Positions 24,170 through 32,706 of a stretch of DNA of 47,897 bases are shown here, in pieces (position 1 is the first letter of the stretch; each line of letters starts with the position of its first letter). Under the pieces are notes generated by a model. That model was not told where the DNA came from and ran no database searches. It saw only the letters and a list, made by a program, of their open reading frames with translations. The stretch is taken from assembly GCA_023701245.1 (NCBI GenBank), contig JAMPXK010000014.1, positions 1-47,897 of the forward strand, given 5' to 3'. The DNA comes from Elusimicrobiales bacterium (GTDB taxonomy: Bacteria; Elusimicrobiota; Elusimicrobia; Elusimicrobiales; UBA9959). The position numbers and the translations under genes were made by a program.

Positions 24170-25245
24170 ATAATACTCCCCTTACAGCTATCAGGCAGCT
24201 GCGGTTCGGCCTGCGGGTGTTTTTCCGCGGCCTGACCCTGGCCAATATCCGGCGCATAGCTGTTTTTATGGTCAGGCGCTTCCTGCTGCGCAAACCGGTG
24301 CCTTTTTCGGTGGTTTATGCCGTGACCTACAAGTGCCAGTGCCGCTGCGTGCACTGCTCCGTGGCCGACTACGGCGTGCCGGCCGACGAATTTTCCACCG
24401 AAGAGGCGTTAGCTCTCGTGGACGATATCGCCGCCTGGGGCGCGGTAAAAGTGACTTTCTTCGGAGGGGAGCCGCTGGTCCGAGCCGACCTGCCGGAGCT
24501 GGTGGAACGGGCCACCGCGCGCGGCCTCCGCTCCTCCCTCGATACCAACGGGCTTTTTTTGGACGCGAAGATGGGCGCGCGCCTGAAGGCCGCCGGGATA
24601 GGCAACATCAATGTCAGCCTGGACAGCGCGGACGCCGCGGTGCATGACGCGCTGCGCAAGCAGCCCGGGTGTTTTACCGCCGCGGTCTCCGCCATCCGGA
24701 CCTGCGTGGAACTCAAGATCCCGTGCCTGGTCTCTACCTACGCCTCTAAGCGCGCTTTAAAGGAGGGCGACATGCAGCGGGTCGTCGCCCTGGCCAGGGA
24801 CCTGGGCGCCGCCGGGGTAAAGATACTTTTCCCGATACTTTCAGGCAACTGGCGCAAGAACGAGGACGAGCGGCTGAGCGCCGACGAGGAGAAACTGCTG
24901 CTCGGCCTTATGGACCCGGCGTACGTTTACCTGGAAGACGCGCTGCAGATGGTCAAGAGCCGCGGCAAAGGCTGTTCCGCCATGGAGCGCAACCTGGCTT
25001 ACATTTCCCCCACCGGGGAGGTGCAGCCCTGCCCGGCCATCCCGGTGAGCTTCGGCAATATCCGCGAGCAAAGCCTCGCCGGCATAGCGGCGGCGATGGA
25101 AGGCCACCCCTTTTTCGAGAAGTACGGGAAATGCTCCATGTGCCTCATGAACGAGCCCGGCTTCCGGGAGAGCCTCTTCGCGCGCGGGCCCGCCAGGCTC
25201 CCCGTGCGCATAGACGAACTGGGCGCCCTCCTGGAAAAAAAGTGA
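24166..25245 (+). CDS. radical SAM/SPASM protein
   Basis: A 359-residue radical SAM enzyme. A basic amphipathic N-terminal segment (1-50) precedes CQCRCVHC (C57, C61, C64), FFGGEPLVR and SLDTNGLFL. A SPASM-type C-terminus shows GCSAMERNLAYISPTGEVQPCPA and, further on, KCSMC. The Asn-leu-alanine 'label' between cysteines is typical of SPASM enzymes in peptide or quinone-cofactor maturation. The gene is coupled by ATGA to the 37-codon ORF and by GTGA to the next radical SAM gene. Confidence 0.85.
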   Translation: MNNTPLTAIRQLRFGLRVFFRGLTLANIRRIAVFMVRRFLLRKPVPFSVVYAVTYKCQCRCVHCSVADYGVPADEFSTEEALALVDDIAAWGAVKVTFFGGEPLVRADLPELVERATARGLRSSLDTNGLFLDAKMGARLKAAGIGNINVSLDSADAAVHDALRKQPGCFTAAVSAIRTCVELKIPCLVSTYASKRALKEGDMQRVVALARDLGAAGVKILFPILSGNWRKNEDERLSADEEKLLLGLMDPAYVYLEDALQMVKSRGKGCSAMERNLAYISPTGEVQPCPAIPVSFGNIREQSLAGIAAAMEGHPFFEKYGKCSMCLMNEPGFRESLFARGPARLPVRIDELGALLEKK

Positions 25246-26654
25246 ACCGCATACTCCTGGTCCGGACCTACCGCGACGTCGGTGCCGGCGCGCCGGTGCC
25301 GCCGCTGGGACTGCTCTGCGTGGCGGCCTCGCTGCGCCGCTCTTTGCCGGGCGGCTGCGAGATAAAACTACTGGACGCGGGGCTCCTGCGTGACCCGGAG
25401 GCCGAGGTAGAGGCCGCGGCCGCGGCTTTCCGGCCCGCCCTCACCGGTTTCAGCGCGCTGAGCTGCGAAGCGCCGCTGGCGCACCGGCTGGCGGCGGCGG
25501 CCAGGCGCGGCGCGCCTTCCACTTTTATCGTATTCGGCGGCCCCTACCCGACGGTCTCCCCGGCCGAAGCCCTGGCCGATGCCTGCGTGGACGCCTGCGT
25601 GGCCGGCGAAGGCGAGGGCGCGGCCGCGGAATTGGCGGCGGCCGTGCTGGCCGGCCGCGGGCCGGCGGGCATCCCGGGAGTGGCGGTACGCGGGGCGGAG
25701 CTGGCGCCCCGGCCCCTCCTGGAGGACCTGGACGACTTGCCCCACCCGGCCTGGGACCTGGCCGACCTCAAAGCCTATTCCCGCCTGCCCAACTGGAACG
25801 GCTACATCAAACAGAAACCCTACGCGCTTCTGCTGACCTCCAGGGGCTGTCCTTACCGCTGCGTCTATTGCCACAACCTCTTCGGCAAGCGCGTGCGCGC
25901 GCGCCGGGCGCGCGCGGTGCTCGACGAGGTGCTGCTGCTCAGGGACCGTTACGGGGTGCGGGAATTCCACGTGGTGGACGATGTCTTCAATTTCGACAAG
26001 GCCCGGCTGCTGGAATTCTGCCGGCTGGTCCGCGCCGAGGCGCCGGGCCTGGCGTTCTCTTTTCCCAACGGGCTGCGCGCGGACCTGTTCGACGCCGAGA
26101 GCGCGGCGGCCCTCGCGGGGATAGGGACCTATAAGATCCATTTCGGGGTAGAGAGCGCCTCCGCCAGGATAAGGGCCGCCATGCGCAAGGACCTGTCGCT
26201 GGAAGCGGTGGACCGGGCGGTCCGGCTGGCCGGGGAGCACGGCATGACCACGGGCGGCTATTTCATGTTCGGCTTTCCGGGGGAGACGCCCGCCGAGATG
26301 CGCGCCACCGCCGACTACGCGGCCGCGTCCGCCTTCGACGCCGCCTATTTTTTCCGGGTCACCGCCTATCCGGGCACGGAGCTGTACGGATCCCTGCCGG
26401 AGGGCGAAAGGCCGGCCGCGGGGGCCGGGTTCTTCTCACCCGGGGCCGGGTCGGCTCGGGACGCCGAGATAAGGCAGGCCATACTCCGCGCCCAGCGCAA
26501 GTTCTATACCCCGGGCAGGTTATGGCGCCTCGCCCGCAAGACCCATAACCCCGCCGGGCTGCTCCGGGTGCTGCCGTCGATGGCGGCCGGCCTGCTGCTG
26601 TCGCGCCTGGCGGAGGAACTGGGCCGCCGGGACGGCGGCGCCGACCGGAGCTGA
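25242..26654 (+). CDS. B12-binding-domain radical SAM protein (BchE/P-methylase-like class)
   Basis: A 470-residue protein starting at a GTG that overlaps the upstream stop (GTGA). The N-terminal half resembles a cobalamin-binding domain (PLGLLCVAASLRR, VFGGPYPTVSPAEAL, VAGEGEG). The radical SAM core carries RGCPYRCVYC (C203, C207, C210), then FHVVDDVFNFDK, FGVESAS and GYFMFGFPGET. Such enzymes methylate or rearrange unactivated carbons. The substrate is unknown; adjacency to a SPASM enzyme and a PP-loop ATPase suggests a shared small-molecule or peptide pathway. Confidence 0.85.
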   Translation: MNRILLVRTYRDVGAGAPVPPLGLLCVAASLRRSLPGGCEIKLLDAGLLRDPEAEVEAAAAAFRPALTGFSALSCEAPLAHRLAAAARRGAPSTFIVFGGPYPTVSPAEALADACVDACVAGEGEGAAAELAAAVLAGRGPAGIPGVAVRGAELAPRPLLEDLDDLPHPAWDLADLKAYSRLPNWNGYIKQKPYALLLTSRGCPYRCVYCHNLFGKRVRARRARAVLDEVLLLRDRYGVREFHVVDDVFNFDKARLLEFCRLVRAEAPGLAFSFPNGLRADLFDAESAAALAGIGTYKIHFGVESASARIRAAMRKDLSLEAVDRAVRLAGEHGMTTGGYFMFGFPGETPAEMRATADYAAASAFDAAYFFRVTAYPGTELYGSLPEGERPAAGAGFFSPGAGSARDAEIRQAILRAQRKFYTPGRLWRLARKTHNPAGLLRVLPSMAAGLLLSRLAEELGRRDGGADRS

Positions 26655-26669
26655 CGCGCCCTGGCCGGG

Positions 26670-28103
26670 TCACCGGCCCAGGAACAATCTGTCGATAACG
26701 TAGCGTAAGTAGAGCCGCCCGAAACGGAGCGTGTGGAAGTCGTGCGCCGGGCGGCTGAGCAGCCTTGCGGCCACGCGCAGCGGCAGTCCCCCTGCCGCGC
26801 GGAAGAGCCCCGGGCGCGAGGCGCAGAAGCGCCTGGCGGCGGCGGGCAGACGCGGCAGCAGGGTGAGCAGCGAGGCCCAGGCGCGCTGGCGCGCCGGCGG
26901 CAGCGGGGAATAGCCGGCGGGGAGCATGAGGCCGCCCGGGGCCGGTCTGGCCGGGCCCGCGGCCGCCAGCAGCGGCGTGCCGGGGTAGAGGCGCAGGAAA
27001 AAGATCTCGTTGTGGTCCGGGGGATGCTCCGCGTAAAAAGCGGCCAGGGCGGCCAGCTCCGCTTCGCTCTCGTCGGGCAGGTCCAGGATATTGTCGCAGG
27101 TGACGTAGATCCCGGCCGCGCGCAGGGCCTTTATGGCCGCGGCGATATCGGCGTTGGCCGCGCGCCGGCCCAGCAGGGCGGCCCGTTTTTTCTCGTCGAA
27201 GCGCTGTACGCCCAGCTGCACCTTGAAGCAGCCGGCCGCGGCCAGGCGCGGCGCCAGCTCCGCCAGCCGGGCGTCCGGGAAGACGAAGCAGGAGAAAGGC
27301 AGTTTTACGGTTTTGGCGTAGAGCGGCAGGAAGCGGTCCAGCCAGGCATAGTCGGAATTAAAGACCTCGTCGGTGAAATGCACGAAGCCGGGCCCGGGGC
27401 CGGCGGCCAGCAGCTCCGCCGCGACGTTCTCCGGGGAGCGCCTCCGCAGGGCGGGAACGCCGGAAGCTTTGTAGAGTTCGCGGTAGACGCTGTTGCAGCA
27501 GTAGGCGCAGGCGTGCGGGCAGCCGCGCGAAGTGGAGACCAGGTACCCGGAGGAGAAGACCGGCGCGGCGGCCTCAAACAGAGTTTTGTCGGGCCGGGGC
27601 AGGGCGTCGAGCGCCGCGGGCGGGGCCGGCGGCGGGCCTTTTATTATCCGCCCGTCTTTCCTGGCCCAGATGCCGGCCGGCAGGGGACCTTCCGGAGCGG
27701 CCAGCAGTGCGGGCAGGGCCAGGTCGCCTTCGCCGAGGCAGACATAGTCCACGCAATGCTCCCGGAGGACGGCTTCGGGCGCGGCGGACGGGTGGATCCC
27801 GCCGAAAATGACGCGGGCGCCGGTGCGGGCCTTTATCTCCAGGGCCATTTCCAGGGCCCAGGGCAGGGTGTCGGTGAAAACCGAGAAGGCGGCGAAGTCC
27901 GGCCGGAAGGCTTCGGCCTGCCGCAGCGCGGCTTCCCTGAAGCTGAAAAGGCGGGCCAGCGCCGGGACGCGCCAGAAGCCGGCCTCGTCGAAGAGGCACG
28001 GGTCCATGACCAGGCGCACCTCGTGCCCCGCGGCTTTCAGCGCGGCCGAAAGGTATTCTATTCCCAGGCTCTCATAGCCGTTATGGACGAACAATACTTT
28101 CAT
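26670..28103 (-). CDS. B12-binding-domain radical SAM protein
   Basis: A 477-residue protein with a cobalamin-binding-like N-terminal domain (VLFVHNGYESLGIEYLSAAL, IFGGIHPSAAPEAVL, CLGEGD) and radical SAM motif RGCPHACAYC (C195, C199, C202). FTDEVFN, LGVQRFDE and TCDNILDLPDE are typical of the same class as the 25242 product. It converges on that gene with a 15-base gap. Start ATG 28103 is chosen because the first residues match the domain start; the open frame continues upstream through an inverted-repeat element and is not believed. Confidence 0.85.
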   Translation of the reverse strand: MKVLFVHNGYESLGIEYLSAALKAAGHEVRLVMDPCLFDEAGFWRVPALARLFSFREAALRQAEAFRPDFAAFSVFTDTLPWALEMALEIKARTGARVIFGGIHPSAAPEAVLREHCVDYVCLGEGDLALPALLAAPEGPLPAGIWARKDGRIIKGPPPAPPAALDALPRPDKTLFEAAAPVFSSGYLVSTSRGCPHACAYCCNSVYRELYKASGVPALRRRSPENVAAELLAAGPGPGFVHFTDEVFNSDYAWLDRFLPLYAKTVKLPFSCFVFPDARLAELAPRLAAAGCFKVQLGVQRFDEKKRAALLGRRAANADIAAAIKALRAAGIYVTCDNILDLPDESEAELAALAAFYAEHPPDHNEIFFLRLYPGTPLLAAAGPARPAPGGLMLPAGYSPLPPARQRAWASLLTLLPRLPAAARRFCASRPGLFRAAGGLPLRVAARLLSRPAHDFHTLRFGRLYLRYVIDRLFLGR

Positions 28104-28124
28104 TGGAATGCAGTTCCTGATGCA

Positions 28125-28253
28125 GACCGGCAGGGTATGGGTTCGGCGGGCCGTGTCGGACTGAAGCAGCTTGCGCAGCGCGGCGAGGGAGACACGAGCG
28201 GCGCGCACGGTGTGCGCGACCGCGTGCCCGACGGGCCCATACCCCTGCCGGTC
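28125..28253 (-). repeat. long inverted-repeat element, copy 1 (structured)
   Basis: Terminal arms 28125-28141 and 28236-28253 are complementary over 17 bp with one bulged base. Inside, on the minus strand, CGGGC pairs with GCCCG, and a hairpin GCGCAC-ACC-GTGCGC follows, then a CTGCGCAAGCT segment. It shares sequence and architecture with the element at 46298-46453, while the stems differ by paired changes. It lies between the FAD oxidoreductase and radical SAM genes, in sense orientation in the latter's 5' region. Confidence 0.75.
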
Positions 28254-28276
28254 CTTATGTAAAACCGGCAACTAAT

Positions 28277-29602
28277 CTAACTTCCCCTGATAAAATCCTT
28301 AACCTTGTCGGCGGCGGCCCAGGAATCCAGGAGGCATTCTTCCGTGTCCATGTAGGCGTGCCCCCCGGTGCGGCCGCAGGTGAAAAGGTTGGGGAAGGCG
28401 GCCAGCGCGGTTTTGGCGGCGGCCAGCGGGGCGTCGCCCCCGCAGTAGAGCAGCGGGTAGGCGTGCGGCAGCCGCTCCACGGCCAGCTCGCCCGCCTCGA
28501 ACTCGCCGGCCAGCCGCTTCATGGCCGGAGAAGAGAAGGCCAGGAGCGCAAGGTCTTCGGTGCTGATGTTCCAGAGCGAGTCGCCCTCGTCGCAGAAGAA
28601 TTCAAAGGTCAGTGGCAGCCAGCCGTCGGGCGCCATGAGCGGGCTCCAGTTGGCCAGCTCGCAGGCCCGGGAGAAGGCGGCGTCGGCGTCCGGGAAATAG
28701 ACCCAGTGGTACGGCAGGGGCTTCTTGCGCCTGAGCGCGGCGAAAAGCACCACCAGGGACCTGTAGCGCAGGGCCGCCGGGTTTGCTCCGGGCAGCGCGG
28801 GCAGCAGGGCCAGCAGGGAACTCAGCGGGATAGTGGAGACCAGGGCTTTGAAAGCCACCTGGCGCCGGGTCCCGCCCAGGGAATATATCAGCCCGGCCGG
28901 CCGGCCCTCCTTGAAGAGCAGCTCCAGCGGCCTGGCGCCGGTAAGGATGTTCTCGCCGGCGTCGGCGCGCAGGGCGTCGGGCAGTTCGCCTATGCCTTTT
29001 TCCGGGTACAGGAAGCGGCTGACGTTCTCCTTGGAGGCGAGGTCGCCGCCGAAAAGTTCCAGCAGCAGCGCCCGGACGCTGAAGCCGCCGCCTATGCGCC
29101 GTTCGGCCCAGACCGGGGAAAGCTGCTCCGTGCCCAGGCCCCAGACCTTGCGGGTATAATCCCTGAAATAGCGGTCGTGCACGCCGGCGCCCAGGCGTTT
29201 TTCCAGCCAGTCTTTCAGCGTCGCGGCTTCCCCGGCGGGGGACTTGCGGCGCCGGCCCTGCAGCAGGAGGGGGGCCGCGTAAAGCAGGCCGTTTAGGAAA
29301 GTAGGCGGGTAGCGCAGCATGCGCCCGCCGGTGAATACGGCGCTGCTGCGCCGGGGGCGCAGGAGGCGGCCGCCTTTAAGAAGGTCCTCCGTCCAGTGCC
29401 GGACGCCGGGTTTTGAGAAATAGAGCCTGTGGCCGCCCAGGTCGAAAGAAAAATTCCCGGCCCGCGCCGTGCGCGAGAGGCCGCCTGTCTGCGGGTCTTT
29501 TTCCAGTACCGCGGTGCGCAGCCCGGCCGCCTTGAGGCGCCCGGCCGCCGCCAGGCCGGAAATGCCGCCGCCCAGCACCAGTACGTCCGTCTTTAATTCC
29601 AT
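28277..29602 (-). CDS. FAD-dependent oxidoreductase (protoporphyrinogen oxidase / UDP-galactopyranose mutase-like)
   Basis: A 441-residue flavoprotein with the dinucleotide-binding start VLVLGGGISGLAAAGRL, the second FAD motif TGGLSRT, and FDLGGHRLYFSKP, which is common to amine-oxidase-fold and UDP-galactopyranose-mutase-like proteins. The C-terminal FAD contact lies in LFTCGRTGGHAYMDTEECLLD. The reaction is unknown. A sugar or lipid desaturase/mutase role is plausible beside surface-glycan genes. TAGAAT lies seven bases before ATG and there is no Shine-Dalgarno, so a leaderless start is likely. Confidence 0.75.
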   Translation of the reverse strand: MELKTDVLVLGGGISGLAAAGRLKAAGLRTAVLEKDPQTGGLSRTARAGNFSFDLGGHRLYFSKPGVRHWTEDLLKGGRLLRPRRSSAVFTGGRMLRYPPTFLNGLLYAAPLLLQGRRRKSPAGEAATLKDWLEKRLGAGVHDRYFRDYTRKVWGLGTEQLSPVWAERRIGGGFSVRALLLELFGGDLASKENVSRFLYPEKGIGELPDALRADAGENILTGARPLELLFKEGRPAGLIYSLGGTRRQVAFKALVSTIPLSSLLALLPALPGANPAALRYRSLVVLFAALRRKKPLPYHWVYFPDADAAFSRACELANWSPLMAPDGWLPLTFEFFCDEGDSLWNISTEDLALLAFSSPAMKRLAGEFEAGELAVERLPHAYPLLYCGGDAPLAAAKTALAAFPNLFTCGRTGGHAYMDTEECLLDSWAAADKVKDFIRGS

Positions 29603-29609
29603 CGCTGAT

Positions 29610-29615
29610 ATTCTA
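29610..29615 (-). promoter_or_regulatory. -10-like box of a leaderless start
   Basis: TAGAAT (minus strand), seven bases, then ATG 29602. The flanking sequence TTGTAGAAT-N7-ATG is nearly the same as that before the gene at 42599. Confidence 0.45.
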
Positions 29616-29675
29616 CAACTTTAGCCCGGAACCTGCGGTCGTGAATGGCCGGCCTGGGGCAGGGGGGGAACCGGT

Positions 29676-30290
29676 TCACGCGGCCTTGATGGCGGCGGTC
29701 ACGGCTTTGACCAGCAGGGCTGCCGGCAGCGAAGGCGGCACCTGTCTGCCAGGGGGATCTTTAAGTACTATCTCGGTGGTGAACGGCAGGTGGATGAAGG
29801 CGAAGCCCGTGCCGCGGCCGGCGGCGGAGATGGCGCGCAGGGCCTCGTACATCAGGGTGTTGCAGACATAGGCGCCGGCGTGATTGCTGACATAGGCCGG
29901 GACGCCGGCCGCGCGCGCGGCCGTGGCCATTTTGCGCGGATCGGTGGTGACGAAATAGGCCGCCGGGCCTTCGGGCCGGATCTTTTTCCCTTCGGGCCTG
30001 AACCCGGAATTGTCCTTTATGGAGTAATCCAGTATGTTGACTCCCAGCCGCTCCAGCCTCAGGCCGGTCTCGCCTGCGGCCAAACCCAGGCAGACCAGCA
30101 GGTCCGGCTTTATCCTGGAAAGGAGGGCCGAGATCTTCGCTCCTACCGCCCTGCCGCTGACCGGCAGGCGGGCCTTGAACAGGCGGCTTTGGCCAAAGGA
30201 AGCCGCCCTCAGGCCGGCCAGCACGTCCAGGGCGGGGTTCTCGCGGCGGCCTCCGAAAGGTTCAAAAGCGGTGACAAGTATCTTTTTCAT
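29676..30290 (-). CDS. pcp: pyrrolidone-carboxylate (pyroglutamyl) peptidase
   Basis: A 204-residue protein of peptidase family C15, of normal length. It begins KKILVTAFEPFGG. The catalytic triad is visible as E80 (GETGLRLER), C143 (NHAGAYVCNTLMYEAL) and H167 (FIHLPF). It removes N-terminal pyroglutamate from peptides in the cytosol. The start is ATG 30290, with TATAAT six bases upstream and no Shine-Dalgarno. It is divergent from the L,D-transpeptidase gene. Confidence 0.92.
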   Translation of the reverse strand: MKKILVTAFEPFGGRRENPALDVLAGLRAASFGQSRLFKARLPVSGRAVGAKISALLSRIKPDLLVCLGLAAGETGLRLERLGVNILDYSIKDNSGFRPEGKKIRPEGPAAYFVTTDPRKMATAARAAGVPAYVSNHAGAYVCNTLMYEALRAISAAGRGTGFAFIHLPFTTEIVLKDPPGRQVPPSLPAALLVKAVTAAIKAA

Positions 30291-30296
30291 AAGAGC

Positions 30297-30302
30297 ATTA
30301 TA
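30297..30302 (-). promoter_or_regulatory. -10 box of a leaderless start (pcp)
   Basis: A perfect TATAAT on the minus strand, six bases before ATG 30290. No convincing -35 was found. Confidence 0.5.
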
Positions 30303-30349
30303 GCCAAAAAACCAGGACTTGCCGGTTCTCCCGCGCGGCAAACCGGGAC

Positions 30350-30374
30350 TTTAGGCCCAGCCAGGCCTGGGTCC
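30350..30374 (+). repeat. short intergenic hairpin repeat, copy b
   Basis: TTTA followed by GGCCCAG-CCAGGC-CTGGGTC-C. A 7-bp stem has one G.T wobble at the same position as in the copy at 6533. It lies 54 bases before the L,D-transpeptidase start. Confidence 0.5.
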
Positions 30375-30427
30375 AAGTTCCCTTTTGTCAGCGCGCCGCG
30401 GGTGCTAACCTATTGGCAGGAGATATT

Positions 30428-31348
30428 ATGAAAACCATAACCCTGATACTCGTGCTGGCCTTCTCCTGGGCCGGCCCGCTGCAGGCCGGCAGGCTGGAGA
30501 GCATGCGCAAGTCCTCCGAAGACATCCGGATAAATACGGACAGCCTGCGCCAGAACGCCGCCACCGCCCAGTACGAGATACAGCCCACTCCCGCCAACGG
30601 GCTGGCCGACCTTATAATCAGGATCCTGCGCCTTATCTTCAACCCTAACGGCGATATAGAGATCGAAACTCCCCCGGAAGCCGCGCCCCAGGTGGACGGC
30701 GTCCTGGAGGACGACCAGGAAGAAGAGACCTATGTGGAAGGACAGGCCTACGAGCCGGTTAACACGGCCGACCTTCCCCAGGAGCCGCTGCGGCCCCGGG
30801 AAGAGCCACGCGCGGACGCTGTGACCGGTCAGGGCGGCTCCATTCCCGCTGACCTCAAGCAAAAGGCGCTGGACTACTTCAACGCCAACTCCGCCAGGAT
30901 AGAGAATAAGCGGTACCTGGGGATAGTGGATTTTTCGGCGCATTCCAGCCGCCAGCGCTTCTGGATACTGGACATGCAGACCGGCGCCGAGCGCGCGATG
31001 CGCGTGGCGCACGGCACCGGTTCCGACCCTGACGGCGACGGCTACGCCACCCGCTTCAGCAACCAGCCCAACTCCCGGGCCTCTTCGCTGGGCTTCTACC
31101 TGACCGGCGCGCTGTACACCGGCAAGCACGGCCGCTCCATGCGCCTGCACGGCCTGTCCTCCACCAACTCCAACGCGCTGTCCCGGGCGGTGGTGGTCCA
31201 TGATTCCAACTATGTAAGGGAAGCTAACGTGCGGCAGGGCCGGTCCTTCGGCTGCCTGGCCGTGGCCAACAGCGAAATAGCCGCGGTGCTGGCCTCCCTG
31301 CGCGGCGGCGCCCTGATCTACGCGGGCCTCAGCGGCGCGGACTTCTGA
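30428..31348 (+). CDS. exported L,D-transpeptidase-family (murein) protein
   Basis: A 306-residue protein. A signal peptide (1-19) is followed by an acidic linker (about 75-140) and a catalytic domain of the YkuD-like murein L,D-transpeptidase family: LGIVDFSAHSS, LHGLSSTN (H241), VVVHDSNY (H258) and GRSFGCLAV (C276). These enzymes crosslink or anchor to peptidoglycan by 3-3 bonds. A good AGGAGA ribosome site precedes ATG 30428. TTGTCA near 30385 is a possible -35. Confidence 0.85.
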   Translation: MKTITLILVLAFSWAGPLQAGRLESMRKSSEDIRINTDSLRQNAATAQYEIQPTPANGLADLIIRILRLIFNPNGDIEIETPPEAAPQVDGVLEDDQEEETYVEGQAYEPVNTADLPQEPLRPREEPRADAVTGQGGSIPADLKQKALDYFNANSARIENKRYLGIVDFSAHSSRQRFWILDMQTGAERAMRVAHGTGSDPDGDGYATRFSNQPNSRASSLGFYLTGALYTGKHGRSMRLHGLSSTNSNALSRAVVVHDSNYVREANVRQGRSFGCLAVANSEIAAVLASLRGGALIYAGLSGADF

Positions 31349-31467
31349 GGCGGCGAAGCTTTCCAGGCGGCGCCGCGGATAGCGCCGGAACCTCCCTCTT
31401 TGGTAACATTACCGGGTCTTATCCGCCTGGCGGCCCCCGCCTTCGCCGGAAAAAACGACCGACCATA

Positions 31468-32625
31468 ATGCGATACCACCTGGCCCTCATTCCCTGTTTC
31501 TGCGCCCTTTTTGCCTGTACTTCCAGACCGGAAGTTCCGCAGGCCTGCGAGCAGCGGCAGGCCGAGGTCATACTGGTACAGTTCCCGGACGTGAAGCATT
31601 CCGTGGACAGGAAAGCGGTCGAGTGGAAATTCGGGGAACTGGGCAAGTACATAAACGAGATGTCGTACGGAAAGGTCTGTCTTTCCAGCCGGGTCACGGC
31701 CAGGTGGTATACCATGCCGCGCCCTATCGCCAGTTACAGGCTTGCGCAGCAGAACCTCAAGGTGCGCAAACCGCAGGTGGACCGTCTGCTGCGGGACGTG
31801 CTGGACGCCGCCGGGGGAGAGGTGGATTTTTCCAAGGCGCGCTATGTTTTCTTTTTCCTGGGCGCCGACAGGGAGGAGTACGGGATGACCTGTCTCTACC
31901 TTTACCCCGGCATCTTCTCCTGGCGGGCCACGAAAACCCTGAAGACCGGGGAGGGGGCGGATTTTAACGGGGAGATAGCGGTCTTCCATTCCGGCGCGCA
32001 TCTTGGCAACCTTATCCACGACACCCTGCACGAGTTCGGAGGCCTGAAGGGCGACCGGCGCGGGGTGCCGTGCCTGTACGACCAGAACCTGCAGGCCGCG
32101 GAGGGGAATTTCAGGAAGGTCTTTTTAAAGTCGCTGGTGTTCATGGGCTTCTGGGACCCGATGTCCTGCCATCACCACGTGGGGATGTCGGCGTGGACCC
32201 GGCTGCGGCTGGGGTGGCTGGACGAGAAAAAGGTCAGGGTCCTGCGCCCCGGCGAGACGGCCGAGGTCCTGCTGGGGCCCCTGGGCGACGGGGCGTCTCC
32301 CGTGCTGGCGATAAAGATCCAGCTTTCCCCCGACACTTATTACCTGGTGGAGAACCGCCAGCCTGTAGGCTATGACCGCTACCTGCAGGACAGCGGCGTG
32401 CTGGTCTCTTTCGCGGATGAGACCGTGGCGGAGTGCCTGGACGGGAAAGCGCCGGTACGGCTGGTGAACGCGGAGCCGGGGATCCCCATGCTGGGCGGGG
32501 CGGCCTTCGACCTGGGCGGCAGGAGCGCTTTTACGGATGCCTCCAACAACGTGAAGATCACCCTGCTGGAGAAGGCCGGCGGCAGCTACAGGGTGAAGAT
32601 CTCTCCTGTTCAGGAGACCCCTTAA
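31468..32625 (+). CDS. M6-like metalloprotease lipoprotein with HDxxH motif
   Basis: A 385-residue lipoprotein (lipobox ALFAC, C17). It has the M6 (immune-inhibitor-A-like) opening VILVQFPD and FGELGKYINEMSYGK. The metal site reads LIHDTLHEFGGLKGD (H184, D185, H188) followed by CLYD, where typical members have HExxHxxG. FWDPMSC and SAWTRLRLGWLDEK match family blocks downstream of the site. The catalytic Glu is replaced by Asp, so activity may be altered or lost. It is anchored to a membrane and faces the periplasm or outside. Confidence 0.75.
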   Translation: MRYHLALIPCFCALFACTSRPEVPQACEQRQAEVILVQFPDVKHSVDRKAVEWKFGELGKYINEMSYGKVCLSSRVTARWYTMPRPIASYRLAQQNLKVRKPQVDRLLRDVLDAAGGEVDFSKARYVFFFLGADREEYGMTCLYLYPGIFSWRATKTLKTGEGADFNGEIAVFHSGAHLGNLIHDTLHEFGGLKGDRRGVPCLYDQNLQAAEGNFRKVFLKSLVFMGFWDPMSCHHHVGMSAWTRLRLGWLDEKKVRVLRPGETAEVLLGPLGDGASPVLAIKIQLSPDTYYLVENRQPVGYDRYLQDSGVLVSFADETVAECLDGKAPVRLVNAEPGIPMLGGAAFDLGGRSAFTDASNNVKITLLEKAGGSYRVKISPVQETP

Positions 32626-32683
32626 GCCCGGCGGCTCCCACTGGGCGGGCATATTTTTATATCATATGGTTAGCAAGACAAGT

Positions 32684-32706
32684 CCCGGGGCGTCCCGGGC
32701 CTTTTT
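32684..32706 (+). terminator. terminator-like hairpin abutting the next start codon
   Basis: A CCCGGG-GCGT-CCCGGG stem followed by CC and five T. The T run ends immediately before ATG 32707. It may end the M6-like gene transcript or act as an attenuator of the next gene. Confidence 0.45.

Noticed and set aside
28125-28253. Cobalamin riboswitch upstream of a B12-domain radical SAM gene
   Set aside because: No recognisable B12-box core was seen, and the same element recurs after guaB, where such control makes no sense.
28104-28271. N-terminal extension of the radical SAM gene (start at 28271 instead of 28103)
   Set aside because: The extra 56 residues translate the inverted-repeat element and carry no domain; the cobalamin-binding-like domain begins exactly at the ATG at 28103.
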